Shown in pieces: positions 31,648 through 39,017 of a stretch of 64,000 bases of DNA (positions within the stretch are counted from its first letter, which is position 1; each line of letters starts with the position of its first letter). Under the pieces are notes generated by a model. The model ran no database searches and was not told the DNA's origin. It was given only the letters and a program-made list of their open reading frames with translations. The stretch covers positions 1,798,001-1,862,000 of the forward strand of contig OY762941.1 in NCBI GenBank assembly GCA_963666995.1, read 5' to 3'. Made by a program: the position numbers and the translations under genes. The DNA is from Syntrophobacter sp963666995. GTDB taxonomy: Bacteria > Desulfobacterota > Syntrophobacteria > Syntrophobacterales > Syntrophobacteraceae.

Positions 31648-32521
31648 GGGCGGCCTCCCCGCGAGCCGGTCCTGGAGCCAATTCGCAAATCTTTGCACCT
31701 ATGGAAACGAAGAGTTCCCTGAATTCCGGCGACAGATCCGCGATGACCCCGCCTCGGGCATAGGCCTCTGCAACGGCCCGTTCAAAGGGGATTTCAGCCA
31801 GTATGGGTATTCCTTCTTCCCTGCAGAATGGATACACCTCGCCATCGCCGATCCCGGCACGGTTTACCACCACGCCCATTGGTTTGCCCAGCGGGGAAAA
31901 CGCTTCCCAGGCAAGCTTGAAATCATGGAAACCGAAGGGAGTGGGCTCCGTTACCAGGACAATGACATCGCTGTCGATCACTGCGGTCACGGCCGGGCAA
32001 CTCACCCCCGGAGGAGCATCGATGATCGCATCGTGACCATTTGTGGAAATGATATCCCTCAGCCGGGATTTAACCTGCCGCATGAACGGCGGGCTCATTG
32101 CTTCCCCTATGTACAAACGGCCCATGAGAAACTGGGCCCCGTTCACATGGCCCCGACTTATCTCTCCCAGTTCCCGTTTGCCCGGGGAAAGTGCCTTCTC
32201 GGGGCATAACGCGATACAGCCGCCGCATCCGTGGCACATTTCCGGAAATGTGAGGACCAGAGTGCCCATGACGCTGATTGCCTTGAATTGACAGAGCTCG
32301 GAGCAGGCGCCGCAAAAAGTGCATTTTGAATCGTCAACGACCGGCACTTCAAGGCAGGTTGTCGTGCATTCCTCGATGAGCGGACGGAGAAACAGATGCA
32401 GGTTGGGCGCCTCCACATCCAGATCGACCACAATCAACGGTTTTTGCCAAACCCGTGCAAGCGAGGCGGCTACCGTGGTTTTGCCTGTGCCTCCTTTGCC
32501 GCTGGCGATGGAAACAATCAT
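31640..32521 (-). CDS. MinD-type P-loop ATPase with inserted 2[4Fe-4S] ferredoxin (paralogue)
   Basis: 293 residues, a paralogue of the gene downstream. S-G-K-G-G-T-G-K-T near residue 7, V-V-D-L-D-V-E-A-P-N, ferredoxin insert with CTFCGACSELC and CHGCGGCIALC, then IIDAPPGVSCPAVTAVIDSD. Its ATG at 32521 overlaps the stop of the NifX-like gene upstream by four bases. The two ATPases probably act as a heterodimer on iron-sulfur or other metal cofactors, as inferred for similar pairs. Context: three NifX/NifB-like genes in the same operon. Confidence 0.92.
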   Translation of the reverse strand: MIVSIASGKGGTGKTTVAASLARVWQKPLIVVDLDVEAPNLHLFLRPLIEECTTTCLEVPVVDDSKCTFCGACSELCQFKAISVMGTLVLTFPEMCHGCGGCIALCPEKALSPGKRELGEISRGHVNGAQFLMGRLYIGEAMSPPFMRQVKSRLRDIISTNGHDAIIDAPPGVSCPAVTAVIDSDVIVLVTEPTPFGFHDFKLAWEAFSPLGKPMGVVVNRAGIGDGEVYPFCREEGIPILAEIPFERAVAEAYARGGVIADLSPEFRELFVSIGAKICELAPGPARGEAAHA

Positions 32522-32883
32522 CTCCCCGCTCTCCTGTTTGGAGCATCGGCCGGCCGCGCAACCCCGCTTTGGTACCGCTCGACGGCCTCGCGCACGGTTA
32601 TGCCCTCCAGGTTCTGCACAACTCCTATCTTGGCAGCGGAAAGCGCTTGAAAGGCTTTTGGTCCCACAAACCCCGTGAGGACGCAACCCACTCCGGCCCG
32701 GGCTATCAATTCGGCGGCCTGTATGCCTGCGCCCTGGGCCATTACCTGAGATTGTCCGTTATCGACATAGCGGGTTTCCATGCTTTCGAGATCAACGACA
32801 ACAAAACCAGCCGCCCTGCCAAACCTGGGATCCACCAGGTCATCCAGGGTGGGACCTTCACTCGTTACTGCAATCTTACTCAT
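32518..32883 (-). CDS. NifX/NifB-type cofactor-binding protein
   Basis: 121 residues. MSKIAVTSEGPTLDDLVDPR then F-G-R-A-A-G-F-V-V-V-D, and G-V-G-C-V-L-T-G-F-V-G-P-K-A-F near residue 70, the fold signature of the dinitrogenase iron-molybdenum cofactor family (NifX, NafY C-terminus, MTH1175). The tail is basic (P-N-R-R-A-G-R). It overlaps the downstream MinD-like gene (ATGA), which argues for stoichiometric production and direct partnership. It differs from the NifX-like protein at 30281 in lacking the Cys/Gly tail. Confidence 0.88.
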   Translation of the reverse strand: MSKIAVTSEGPTLDDLVDPRFGRAAGFVVVDLESMETRYVDNGQSQVMAQGAGIQAAELIARAGVGCVLTGFVGPKAFQALSAAKIGVVQNLEGITVREAVERYQSGVARPADAPNRRAGR

Positions 32884-32920
32884 GATGCGCTCCTGGTCCG
32901 CTGATAGGTTGCAAAGCCGG

Positions 32921-33580
32921 TCAATATTTCACCTCGTGCGCCGTCATCGTGTGCGAACGGCCATTGCCTGGAGTGCGCGGCGCGTTCAGCACCCCGAGAC
33001 GTCCAGGCGGCCCGGTTGAAACCTCCAGGCCCACAATGGTCCTAAGCAAATGATGTGCCAAGCAGTCGGGGCCGGCCATGCGGAAGAAGCACGTCCCGGC
33101 GGCCGGGCCTCCCGTCTCCTTGTCCCGTGAGAGAGGGCCGGCTTCCTTCCGGACGGGACTCGCCCCGGAGCCGCCGGACTCTCCTGCGCCTGCGCTTCTA
33201 TTGGTTCCCCTGCCGGTACACCTTGCGCCCCCCTTATACCGGCGTCGTCCACAGCATCCCGGGAGCCGGAATTCAGGCCGCTCCAGTCTCCCTTCACGAT
33301 AAGCCCGCAGGACTTCTTCAACCTCACCCGCAATCCCATGAATGATTCGTAACCCCATGCTTTCGCCAAAATTCAACACCTCGAGACTCAGAGCCCCGCA
33401 GATGAGAGTTGTTATTCCCTGCTCCCGCAGCGTTCGCATCAGTTCGAATATGTGTTCCTTCGTGACGTCGATCTGTCGACCGGATGAGGCATCCGCCCCT
33501 TCTTTCGCGACAATTATCATTTTAGAGCACCAGTCGAGTACCGGCGCCACGCGGGCACGAAAAACCGGAATGGCTAACAT
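32921..33580 (-). CDS. NifB/NifX-domain protein with a disordered Gly/Arg/Cys-rich tail
   Basis: 219 residues from the ATG at 33580, which follows GAGGAGGAG. Residues 1-110 form a NifX-like domain (MLAIPVFRARVAPVLDWCSK; TTLICGALSLEVLNFGESMG). The second half is low-complexity, rich in Gly, Ser, Arg and Cys (C-C-G-R-R-R, A-R-C-T-G-R-G), then a short segment M-A-G-P-D-C-L-A-H-H-L-L-R. It is the first gene of the minus operon of NifX and MinD-like genes. The tail could be an added metal-binding region or the result of decay; I cannot tell. Confidence 0.78.
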   Translation of the reverse strand: MLAIPVFRARVAPVLDWCSKMIIVAKEGADASSGRQIDVTKEHIFELMRTLREQGITTLICGALSLEVLNFGESMGLRIIHGIAGEVEEVLRAYREGRLERPEFRLPGCCGRRRYKGGARCTGRGTNRSAGAGESGGSGASPVRKEAGPLSRDKETGGPAAGTCFFRMAGPDCLAHHLLRTIVGLEVSTGPPGRLGVLNAPRTPGNGRSHTMTAHEVKY

Positions 33581-33726
33581 AGACTCCTCCTCATCCATTT
33601 TTCTTCATCAGGCCGATCCGAATCGCAGGGCTGTTCGAGAGGTTGTTCAAAAACCGGGCCATCCGGCTCAAACGAGCTGCAGGGCCGGGTCCTCATCTTC
33701 CCTGAAAATGAACCGGGCATGGGAAG

Positions 33727-33774
33727 GTGCTTATTGTTCCCTTTATCTTTGAACTGGGGTGCATATTGTTCCCT
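33727..33774 (+). promoter_or_regulatory. Direct repeat upstream of a sigma-54 promoter (candidate activator sites)
   Basis: Two 16-bp copies, GTGCTTATTGTTCCCT (33727-33742) and GTGCATATTGTTCCCT (33759-33774), differ at one base and are 32 bp apart, about three helical turns. They lie about 80-125 bp before the expected start site of the sigma-54 promoter at 33827, the usual place for enhancer-binding activator sites. The binding protein is not in the window. Confidence 0.55.
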
Positions 33775-33826
33775 GTCTTTCAAGGGCAGACATCCTTTGC
33801 CGGCCGTTTGTGGCAGATCCGGGGTG

Positions 33827-33841
33827 TGGCACGGAGATTGC
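33827..33841 (+). promoter_or_regulatory. Sigma-54 (-24/-12) promoter
   Basis: The sequence TGGCACGGAGATTGC matches the consensus TGGCAC-N5-TTGC exactly, with GG and GC at the right spacing. It points right, to the DUF5320-type gene, with transcription expected near 33853. An enhancer-binding activator is required; the repeat at 33727-33774 is a candidate site. Confidence 0.75.
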
Positions 33842-33900
33842 GTCGCTATGGTTTTAGAACGAAGAAGCTGAAGTGTACGGATTGCAGTCCAAGGAATGCC

Positions 33901-34080
33901 GTGCCCGACCGCGATGGTGCGGGACCCATGGGAAGAGGGCCGGTGAAGGGAACACGTTCGGGAAGTTGTGTACTGAGAATACCCGAAACCAGGGACGAAC
34001 CAATCCCGGGTTTCAGGGGTGAGGCCGGGTGGCCGGTCTCATTTGGCACAAAGCCGAAAAGAGGTAAGGAGGTATTCGAC
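33901..34080 (+). other. In-frame upstream copy of the DUF5320 head
   Basis: This stretch continues in frame into the DUF5320-type gene with no stop. From a GTG at 33901, with AAGGA five bases before it, it reads V-P-D-R-D-G-A-G-P-M-G-R-G-P-V-K-G, nearly the same as the head of the next copy (M-P-R-G-D-R-T-G-P-T-G-A-G-P-G-T-G). It may be a duplicated gene head, an N-terminal extension, or a leader peptide gene that lost its stop. Confidence 0.45.
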
Positions 34081-34482
34081 ATGCCGCGCGGTGATCGAAC
34101 AGGACCAACTGGAGCAGGCCCCGGGACAGGCAAGACGAAAGGCCAGTGCATGGGCTTTGGTATCCCCGGGACTTTCAACCGCTTTCAAGATACCGCTCCT
34201 CCCGGGGGAGGCGGTGGCCGTCAAGGCCGATGCAACCGTTTTTCCAATACAGGCCCAGCCGGGTCGCAGCGTTCGGCCGGGTTTGGCTTCGGGCCTGGAC
34301 CTCGTGGGCTTTCCACTTCCAGTTCAGGCTTTATGCCGGGACCCCGGTTGGAAACCTTAAGGTCCCTGGTCATATACTTGGAAGAAGCCCTGGCAGGGAT
34401 TAAACGGAGAATACAAAGAATGGAATCCCGAACGGAAGGGAATCAGCAGATCGAATTCAAGGGACCGTACAGGAGTTCGTAA
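34081..34482 (+). CDS. DUF5320-family Gly/Pro-rich protein
   Basis: 133 residues. The head M-P-R-G-D-R-T-G-P-T-G-A-G-P is the signature of DUF5320 proteins, small proteins that travel with NifX and MinD-like genes in anaerobes. The middle is rich in Gly, Phe, Arg and Cys; the C-terminus is a helix (L-E-T-L-R-S-L-V-I-Y-L-E-E-A-L-A) that can form a coiled coil. AAGGAGG lies seven bases before the ATG. It is divergent from the NifX/MinD operon and has its own sigma-54 promoter. Function unknown; metal-cofactor delivery is inferred from neighbours only. Confidence 0.78.
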   Translation: MPRGDRTGPTGAGPGTGKTKGQCMGFGIPGTFNRFQDTAPPGGGGGRQGRCNRFSNTGPAGSQRSAGFGFGPGPRGLSTSSSGFMPGPRLETLRSLVIYLEEALAGIKRRIQRMESRTEGNQQIEFKGPYRSS

Positions 34483-34514
34483 CGACAGACAAATGAAACA
34501 TGAGGGGGTTATCC

Positions 34515-34545
34515 CCGGCGGCAGCCACGGCAGGGCTGCCGCCGG
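34515..34545. terminator. Strong hairpin between convergent genes
   Basis: Perfect 12-bp arms CCGGCGGCAGCC / GGCTGCCGCCGG with a 7-base loop. It lies 33 bp after the DUF5320-type stop and about 104 bp from the end of the convergent M28 peptidase gene. No T-run follows, so it may be an RNA-stabilising or bidirectional stop element rather than a classical terminator. Confidence 0.5.
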
Positions 34546-34648
34546 AGTGAGCGCGGTGGTGGCGAAAGGTCGGATTCCGACCGGCAAGGTGCGAAGCCGG
34601 CCCCGCCTGTCTTGAATGCTGCTTTCCTGAATCGCCTGCGGGTGATGC

Positions 34649-36184
34649 TTACCGAACTGCCAGCGGGCCGCGATACTCAAAGGAGAACGGTCCGGCGGTC
34701 CGCATTTTTCCGGCTTCCGGCACCGTCGGCGCCCTGTCGGCAAAATACCCCACCGCATAGCCAATGGCCGAGAGCATTTGCTCTTCAATGGTGAGGTTGG
34801 CATTTTTCAGTGTATCTCTTGGGGTATGGTAATTGGGATCGCAGGGCTTCCCGGCTGTTCCGCCGTAGATTGCAGCCTGCCTTTTCGTTTTGATCTCATC
34901 CGCACCGGTATAAACTCCGCCGATGGGAATACCTGCTGCCATAAAGGGTCCATAATCGGACCTTCCATCCAGCTTGTCGGGTTCGGTGGGCATATTCCGG
35001 CTTTTGAAATAGTCCACGAACACCCGCTCGATGAAATCGGAGCCGGGCGGGCCTGCCATGGGTGTATCGGAGCCGTCTCCGTCGGACACAAACCGGATCC
35101 AGTTGGGTGAGCCGATCATATCGAAATTGAGATAAAGTGCGATTCCGTCCCGTTCCTTAAGAGTGAGTTTGGACACGTAGTGACTCGATCCGAGGAGCCC
35201 CTCTTCCTCGGCGCCCCAGAAAGCAAAAGTGACTTTGTTTTTGGGCCGTATGCCCGCCCACGCCATTTTCACAGCGGTTTCCAGGACGGCAGCCGCGCCG
35301 CTGCCGTTATCGTTAATGCCCGGACCCTCGATGGCGGAATCGAGGTGGGCGCCCACTATGACCTGCCGCGATGGGTCTCCGGTCCTGGTGGAGGCCAGGA
35401 CATTCCAGGTTGTGCGTATACCGGTGCTCGTATCGGTTGTGATGTGGACCCGGACACCCTCCTTTTGCCCCAGTTCGTAAAGTTCGCGGCCGATGGCGTA
35501 ACTCGCGAAAACGGCGGGAATCGTAAACTCTGGCTTCTCAAGCGTAGAAGAGAAGGCATCGGTCCTGCCCACCTGACCTTCGTTGTATACGATCAACGCC
35601 GAGGCGCCGGCATCCTGGGCATTCTTCCCTTTATCATAAAACGAACAGCCCCCGCGCTGGACCAGGGCGATGGCGCCGGCTGGAAAACCGGCAAAGTCCT
35701 CGGCTTCACATCCGCTGTTACTGGTATCGGCGGTGGGGCCGGGCGGCATCACCACATCCACCGCCACAACACTCTCCTCAACATCGCCGCTGCCCGAATA
35801 GGTCATGGTGTAAAATCCTCGCGGGCTATTTTTCTTGTAAGGCTCAGCCTCCGGAGAGGTGCGCTGCAGCAGCGGGTCGGACAGCTCCTGAAAAAAGTCA
35901 AACTTGAACCGTTGAATATCCACATGGTAGCCGGCCATTTTCAACCAGGAACCGACATACTCTGAAGACTGCTCGTATCCCGTCGTGCCGGCTGCCCTGT
36001 TGTTGTCGTTTCCGCGGGCGATCCGCTGCAGCATGCTCTGGTGGAACTTGACGTCGTTGACGTCTACCAGCCGGCTGAGCAAAGACGCCTTCCATGGGGA
36101 GTGTTCCTCACCGGCCTGTGCCGTTGCACCCCAGAGAAGCGCAACCAGTGCCGCACAGATCAACGCTCTCACTTGACGCTTCAT
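34649..36184 (-). CDS. Secreted M28-family aminopeptidase with PA domain
   Basis: 511 residues with a signal peptide (MKRQVRALICAALVALLWGA, cleavage near A-Q-A). A PA domain lies at about residues 155-270 (GAIALVQRGGCSFYDKGKNA). The M28 catalytic core has IVGAHLDSA (zinc His-x-Asp), G-I-N-D-N-G-S-G, TFAFWGAEEEGLLGS (catalytic Glu pair), Y-L-N-F-D-M-I-G and C-D-P-N-Y-H-T-P-R-D-T (last His). It releases N-terminal amino acids from peptides outside the cytoplasm. It has no operon partners; the gene to its left is convergent. The ATG at 36184 is chosen because the signal peptide begins there. Confidence 0.92.
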   Translation of the reverse strand: MKRQVRALICAALVALLWGATAQAGEEHSPWKASLLSRLVDVNDVKFHQSMLQRIARGNDNNRAAGTTGYEQSSEYVGSWLKMAGYHVDIQRFKFDFFQELSDPLLQRTSPEAEPYKKNSPRGFYTMTYSGSGDVEESVVAVDVVMPPGPTADTSNSGCEAEDFAGFPAGAIALVQRGGCSFYDKGKNAQDAGASALIVYNEGQVGRTDAFSSTLEKPEFTIPAVFASYAIGRELYELGQKEGVRVHITTDTSTGIRTTWNVLASTRTGDPSRQVIVGAHLDSAIEGPGINDNGSGAAAVLETAVKMAWAGIRPKNKVTFAFWGAEEEGLLGSSHYVSKLTLKERDGIALYLNFDMIGSPNWIRFVSDGDGSDTPMAGPPGSDFIERVFVDYFKSRNMPTEPDKLDGRSDYGPFMAAGIPIGGVYTGADEIKTKRQAAIYGGTAGKPCDPNYHTPRDTLKNANLTIEEQMLSAIGYAVGYFADRAPTVPEAGKMRTAGPFSFEYRGPLAVR

Positions 36185-36615
36185 TCGACTCTCTTTCGTT
36201 CGCTCGCGGGAATGGACTCGTTTCCAACACACGACATGTGTAAAAATGGTAAGAATTGATTTCTAAGAATTTTTTGGCTAACACTTCTCCCGGATGCTGT
36301 CAAGGACGTATTTGTTCCGGCTTCCCGGCAGATTTTGCGGACAGAAAAAGCCTTGTGGATGGAGACCGACTCTTCATTGTATTTTGAAAATGCCGTAACC
36401 ATTCGAACCACCCGATGTCCCGTGTCCATTCGGCAACGTTGTGTAAATCCGGCGCAGGGATCGAGGTGGAATGGGCTGTCAATTCTTCAGAGGGGAGGGC
36501 AGCCGATGGCCAGGCAACCCAGACAAATGATCCATATTGGGCTTCCGGAATCAGCGCATAAGCGGTGTCGCATCCATGTTGCCGAATATGATTGCATCTG
36601 CCGACATTGCCTACC
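36185..36615. other. Intergenic region, nothing recognised
   Basis: About 430 bases upstream of the M28 peptidase gene. A minus-strand frame (part of 36300-36731) has protein-like patches but crosses the tRNA terminator, so it is not a gene. The promoter of the peptidase gene must lie here, but no clear boxes are seen. Confidence 0.35.
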
Positions 36616-36651
36616 AAAAAGAAACGGCCGTTTCTCCGCAGAAAAACGACC
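36616..36651 (-). terminator. Rho-independent terminator of the tRNA-Asn locus
   Basis: Read on the minus strand: stem GGTCGTTTTTC / GAGAAACGGCC (11 bp with two G-U pairs) and a TGCG loop, followed by a T-rich run (GTTTCTTTTT). It lies 11 bases after the CCA end of the tRNA-Asn fragment, as expected for the native terminator. Confidence 0.65.
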
Positions 36652-36662
36652 TTTTTGAGATC

Positions 36663-36707
36663 TGGCTCCCCGGGACGGACTCGAACCGCCAACCTAGTGG
36701 TTAACAG
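36663..36707 (-). tRNA. 3' fragment of tRNA-Asn (anticodon GTT), attachment-site scar
   Basis: On the minus strand the 45 bases begin at the anticodon loop C-T-G-T-T-A-A, then the 3' half of the anticodon stem, a T-arm with GGTTCGAGTCC, the acceptor strand CCGGGGA, discriminator G and encoded CCA. The 5' half does not match: the bases before the loop (TTAGG) cannot pair with the anticodon-stem 3' strand (CCACT). A clean break in the anticodon loop is typical of tyrosine-integrase attachment sites. With the native terminator on its 3' side, foreign DNA should lie to the right. Confidence 0.8.
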
Positions 36708-36838
36708 CCTAACGGGATATGGGACTGACAAGGCCCTAATTTCAAAACCTTAGCAATCACGACAAGACGTTACGGTTTCGCCGGGACCTACCACGGGATA
36801 CTTGAATTTACCGCTTTTTACTCGATTTTGGAGGTCCG

Positions 36839-36868
36839 ATTACTTCAAGATTACTTCCAAATTACTTC
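36839..36868. repeat. Three direct repeats ATTACTTC with an 11-bp period
   Basis: ATTACTTC occurs at 36839-36846, 36850-36857 and 36861-36868, exactly one helical turn apart. They lie about 130 bp from the tRNA fragment, inside the presumed foreign side. Arm-type binding sites of tyrosine integrases have this layout, but they could also be the end of a broken gene. Confidence 0.5.
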
Positions 36869-36948
36869 GCGGGAATGCCTTGCCGGCGTTGCCTGGGAAG
36901 CAGGCATGCTCAGCACTTCGAACCCTGAGACGTTTGCTCACAAAATGA

Positions 36949-37125
36949 TTCCGAGACCAGCGGCAGGCAAGCGAACATGAAGCGTTCGAGGACCTGCCCG
37001 GCCACTATTACGCGCGAGCGGAGCCGGTGCATTCATCCCCGCTTGAGCGCGTGGAAGCTGCCGAAACGTTCTTTGCCGCGACCGGCTCGGAGATACGGCA
37101 CGGCGGCGCATCTCCCCCGGCGTGA
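36949..37125 (+). pseudogene. C-terminal fragment of an unknown gene
   Basis: A 58-residue tail (E-H-E-A-F-E-D-L-P-G-H-Y-Y-A-R-A-E, then P-L-E-R-V-E-A-A-E-T-F-F-A-A-T-G-S) has protein-like composition and strong GC at third codon positions, and ends at a TGA. A TGA just upstream closes the frame, so only a tail is left. I do not recognise it. It may be cargo or replication/partition sequence from the integrated element. Confidence 0.25.
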
Positions 37126-37478
37126 AATGCCGCCTCTAAGAAGCTCCCAGCTCAAAAAAAGCTGATTTCACACGGTTTGGGCGGTTTGAACCGGAGTTAG
37201 ACCGCCTGAGATTCCCACGCAAGACAGACACACTGTTTTCACCAACACCTCCGGAGTATCGCGGAATCCATATGAAAAGATGGAAGTATTCCTCGTACCA
37301 GGGTTAATATGCGCTGTGTGCGCCGTCATTGGACATTTGTTCAAGAACCAAAATGGTGTGAGCACCCACACCCATCGCACTGCTCGTCGGACACCAGACC
37401 TTAGCTCTGTTAAACCGAAGCGAGATCCGAGCTTATACCGTCCTTCAACTTCTGCACGTGGCTTTGTGTCAACCAGCG

Positions 37479-37522
37479 TTGAATATTGACCCACCGTCAG
37501 CTTTCAAAATTGACCCACTCTG
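37479..37522. mobile_element. IS21-type terminal repeat remnant
   Basis: Two copies of TTGACCCAC at 37486-37494 and 37510-37518, 24 bp apart, in the context GAATATTGACCCACCGTCAG and CAAAATTGACCCACTC. This paired T-T-G-A-C-C-C-A-C layout is typical of IS21-family ends. No istA or istB sequence remains beside it. Confidence 0.5.
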
Positions 37523-37542
37523 GTTTCATCAATCTCTCATTT

Positions 37543-38007
37543 TCAGGTTCTGTGTTTCATTCTCCATGAATTGTCCATGGCAAAAACGTCGCAATCCGGA
37601 AGAACATGTCCCGTATCCAGGGGCGTGATGGCAATGTCGGCCTTTTTCAGGAACTCCACCGTGGCGGCATCGCAAAGAGGGCGCAGAGCCAGCGCGACCT
37701 CGTCCAAGCGTTGACCTGGGGTTTCGGCCGAAGGAACTCTCCCGATTCCGAGGGATGCCCTGAACTAGTCGTCCTCCCTGCGGTTGGTGAACGCTTCGTA
37801 ATCGCTTCGGCCCGTTGCGAGCAGGCCCACATAACTGCGCACGATGTCGTCAAGGCCGATGCCCGTGCCCCCAGCGCTCACGGGAAATGCCTCCCTCGCC
37901 TTGGCCGGCAACGAACAGAACCTGTTCAAACTCAATCCCACAAGGGCAAGACCGGAGTGAGACGTATAGAATTCCTTGTCGGATTGTACGATCACGAAGC
38001 GTTTCAC
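37543..38007 (-). pseudogene. IS1380-type transposase, N-terminal fragment with internal stop
   Basis: One frame of 155 codons starts MKRFVIVQSDKEFYTSHSGL, then S-Y-V-G-L-L-A-T-G-R-S-D-Y-E-A-F, meets an in-frame TAG at 37765-37767, and continues A-S-L-G-I-G-R-V-P-S-A-E-T-P-G-Q-R-L-D-E to a TGA at 37543. V-G-L-L-x-x-G-K/R-S-D-x-x-x-I and R-V-P-S-x-x-T-L/P-x-Q-R-L-D are N-terminal hallmarks of IS1380-family transposases. The catalytic part is gone. Two lesions (nonsense and truncation) make it dead. Confidence 0.72.
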
Positions 38008-38143
38008 TTTACACCTCCCGAGTGAGTTCGCGTGAGGTGTAAATATACTACAATTTATAAATAATTACCAATGGTTAAGTCACCTATTCCAGCAAAAATG
38101 ATATTTGTTGGCTCACGGATTCAGGTGTGCCTGCCTCTTCAGG

Positions 38144-38989
38144 TTACTTCACAAGCTTCAGTAATTTATCGTACTCTCCGTCCACCATCTTGTACGTATG
38201 ATGTTCCTCGGGAAATTCACCCCTTCTGACTTCTTCGACATACTTTTTAAAGGCCTCGGTCGCTCTCTCCCCAAGGTTTTCATATTTCTTGACAAATTTT
38301 GGCGTGAAAGCCTGAAACACACCCAGAAGGTCGCTGCAAATGGTCAGTTGGCCATCGGCATGGACCCCGGCCCCGATGCCGTATACTGGGATCTTCAGTT
38401 CATCGCGTATGATTTTGTTGACTTCAGGGGGAACGGCTTCGACGAGCAGCGCGAAAGCCCCAGCCTCCTGCACAGCCCGCGCATCGGCAATCACATCCAT
38501 AGCGGCTGTAGCGGTACGGCCTTGCGCTTTGAATCCACCCAACTGGCCTGAGCTTTGCGGAGTAAGGCCGATGTGGCCGATGATCAGCATACCGGCATCA
38601 GAAATGGCCCTGATTTGCGGGCATACCCGAACACCGCCTTCCAGTTTCACAGCGTCCACGTTGGCTTCCTTCAAAAAGCGGCCTGCATTCCTGATGGCTT
38701 CTTCGATGCTGACCTGATAGGAGAGAAACGGCATGTCTCCAACGACAAAGGTATTGGGAGCACCCTTCCGCACGGCCTTACAATGCTCGATACACTGCTC
38801 CATGGTAACGGGAACGGTTCCATCATACCCGTAAACGCACATGCCGAGCGAGTCCCCCACCAGAATCATATCCATGTCGGCCTGCTCGGCAAATGAGGCC
38901 GTGGGGTAATCATAAGCCGTCACCCAAGTGACTATCTTCCTGGATTCTTTCATTTTCTCAAAATCGAATCGGGACAGCTTCTTTTTCAT
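38144..38989 (-). CDS. panB: 3-methyl-2-oxobutanoate hydroxymethyltransferase
   Basis: 281 residues, normal PanB length. It transfers a one-carbon unit from methylene-tetrahydrofolate to 2-oxoisovalerate, the first step to pantoate and coenzyme A. Motifs: VTAYDYPTASFAEQADMDMI, LVGDSLGMCVYGYDGT, V-V-G-D-M-P-F, V-K-L-E-G-G, IGHIGLTPQSSGQLGGFKAQG and V-Y-G-I-G-A-G. The ATG at 38989 has GAGG six bases upstream; another ATG lies one codon before. It is the leftmost intact gene of the catabolic side and stands 1.5 kb from hutH, with a dead dehydrogenase next to it, so its neighbour relation may be accidental. Confidence 0.95.
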   Translation of the reverse strand: MKKKLSRFDFEKMKESRKIVTWVTAYDYPTASFAEQADMDMILVGDSLGMCVYGYDGTVPVTMEQCIEHCKAVRKGAPNTFVVGDMPFLSYQVSIEEAIRNAGRFLKEANVDAVKLEGGVRVCPQIRAISDAGMLIIGHIGLTPQSSGQLGGFKAQGRTATAAMDVIADARAVQEAGAFALLVEAVPPEVNKIIRDELKIPVYGIGAGVHADGQLTICSDLLGVFQAFTPKFVKKYENLGERATEAFKKYVEEVRRGEFPEEHHTYKMVDGEYDKLLKLVK

Positions 38990-39017
38990 CATCCACCTCA
39001 AATCAAAGATTTACCTG

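Noticed and set aside
33640..33660. Sigma-54 promoter for the minus-strand NifX operon (TGGCCCGGTTTTTGA)
   Set aside because: The -24 and -12 elements each have mismatches (C for A, A for C), so I do not call it.
36300..36731. Minus-strand open frame of 143 codons
   Set aside because: It runs through the tRNA fragment and its terminator; its composition does not resemble a known protein.
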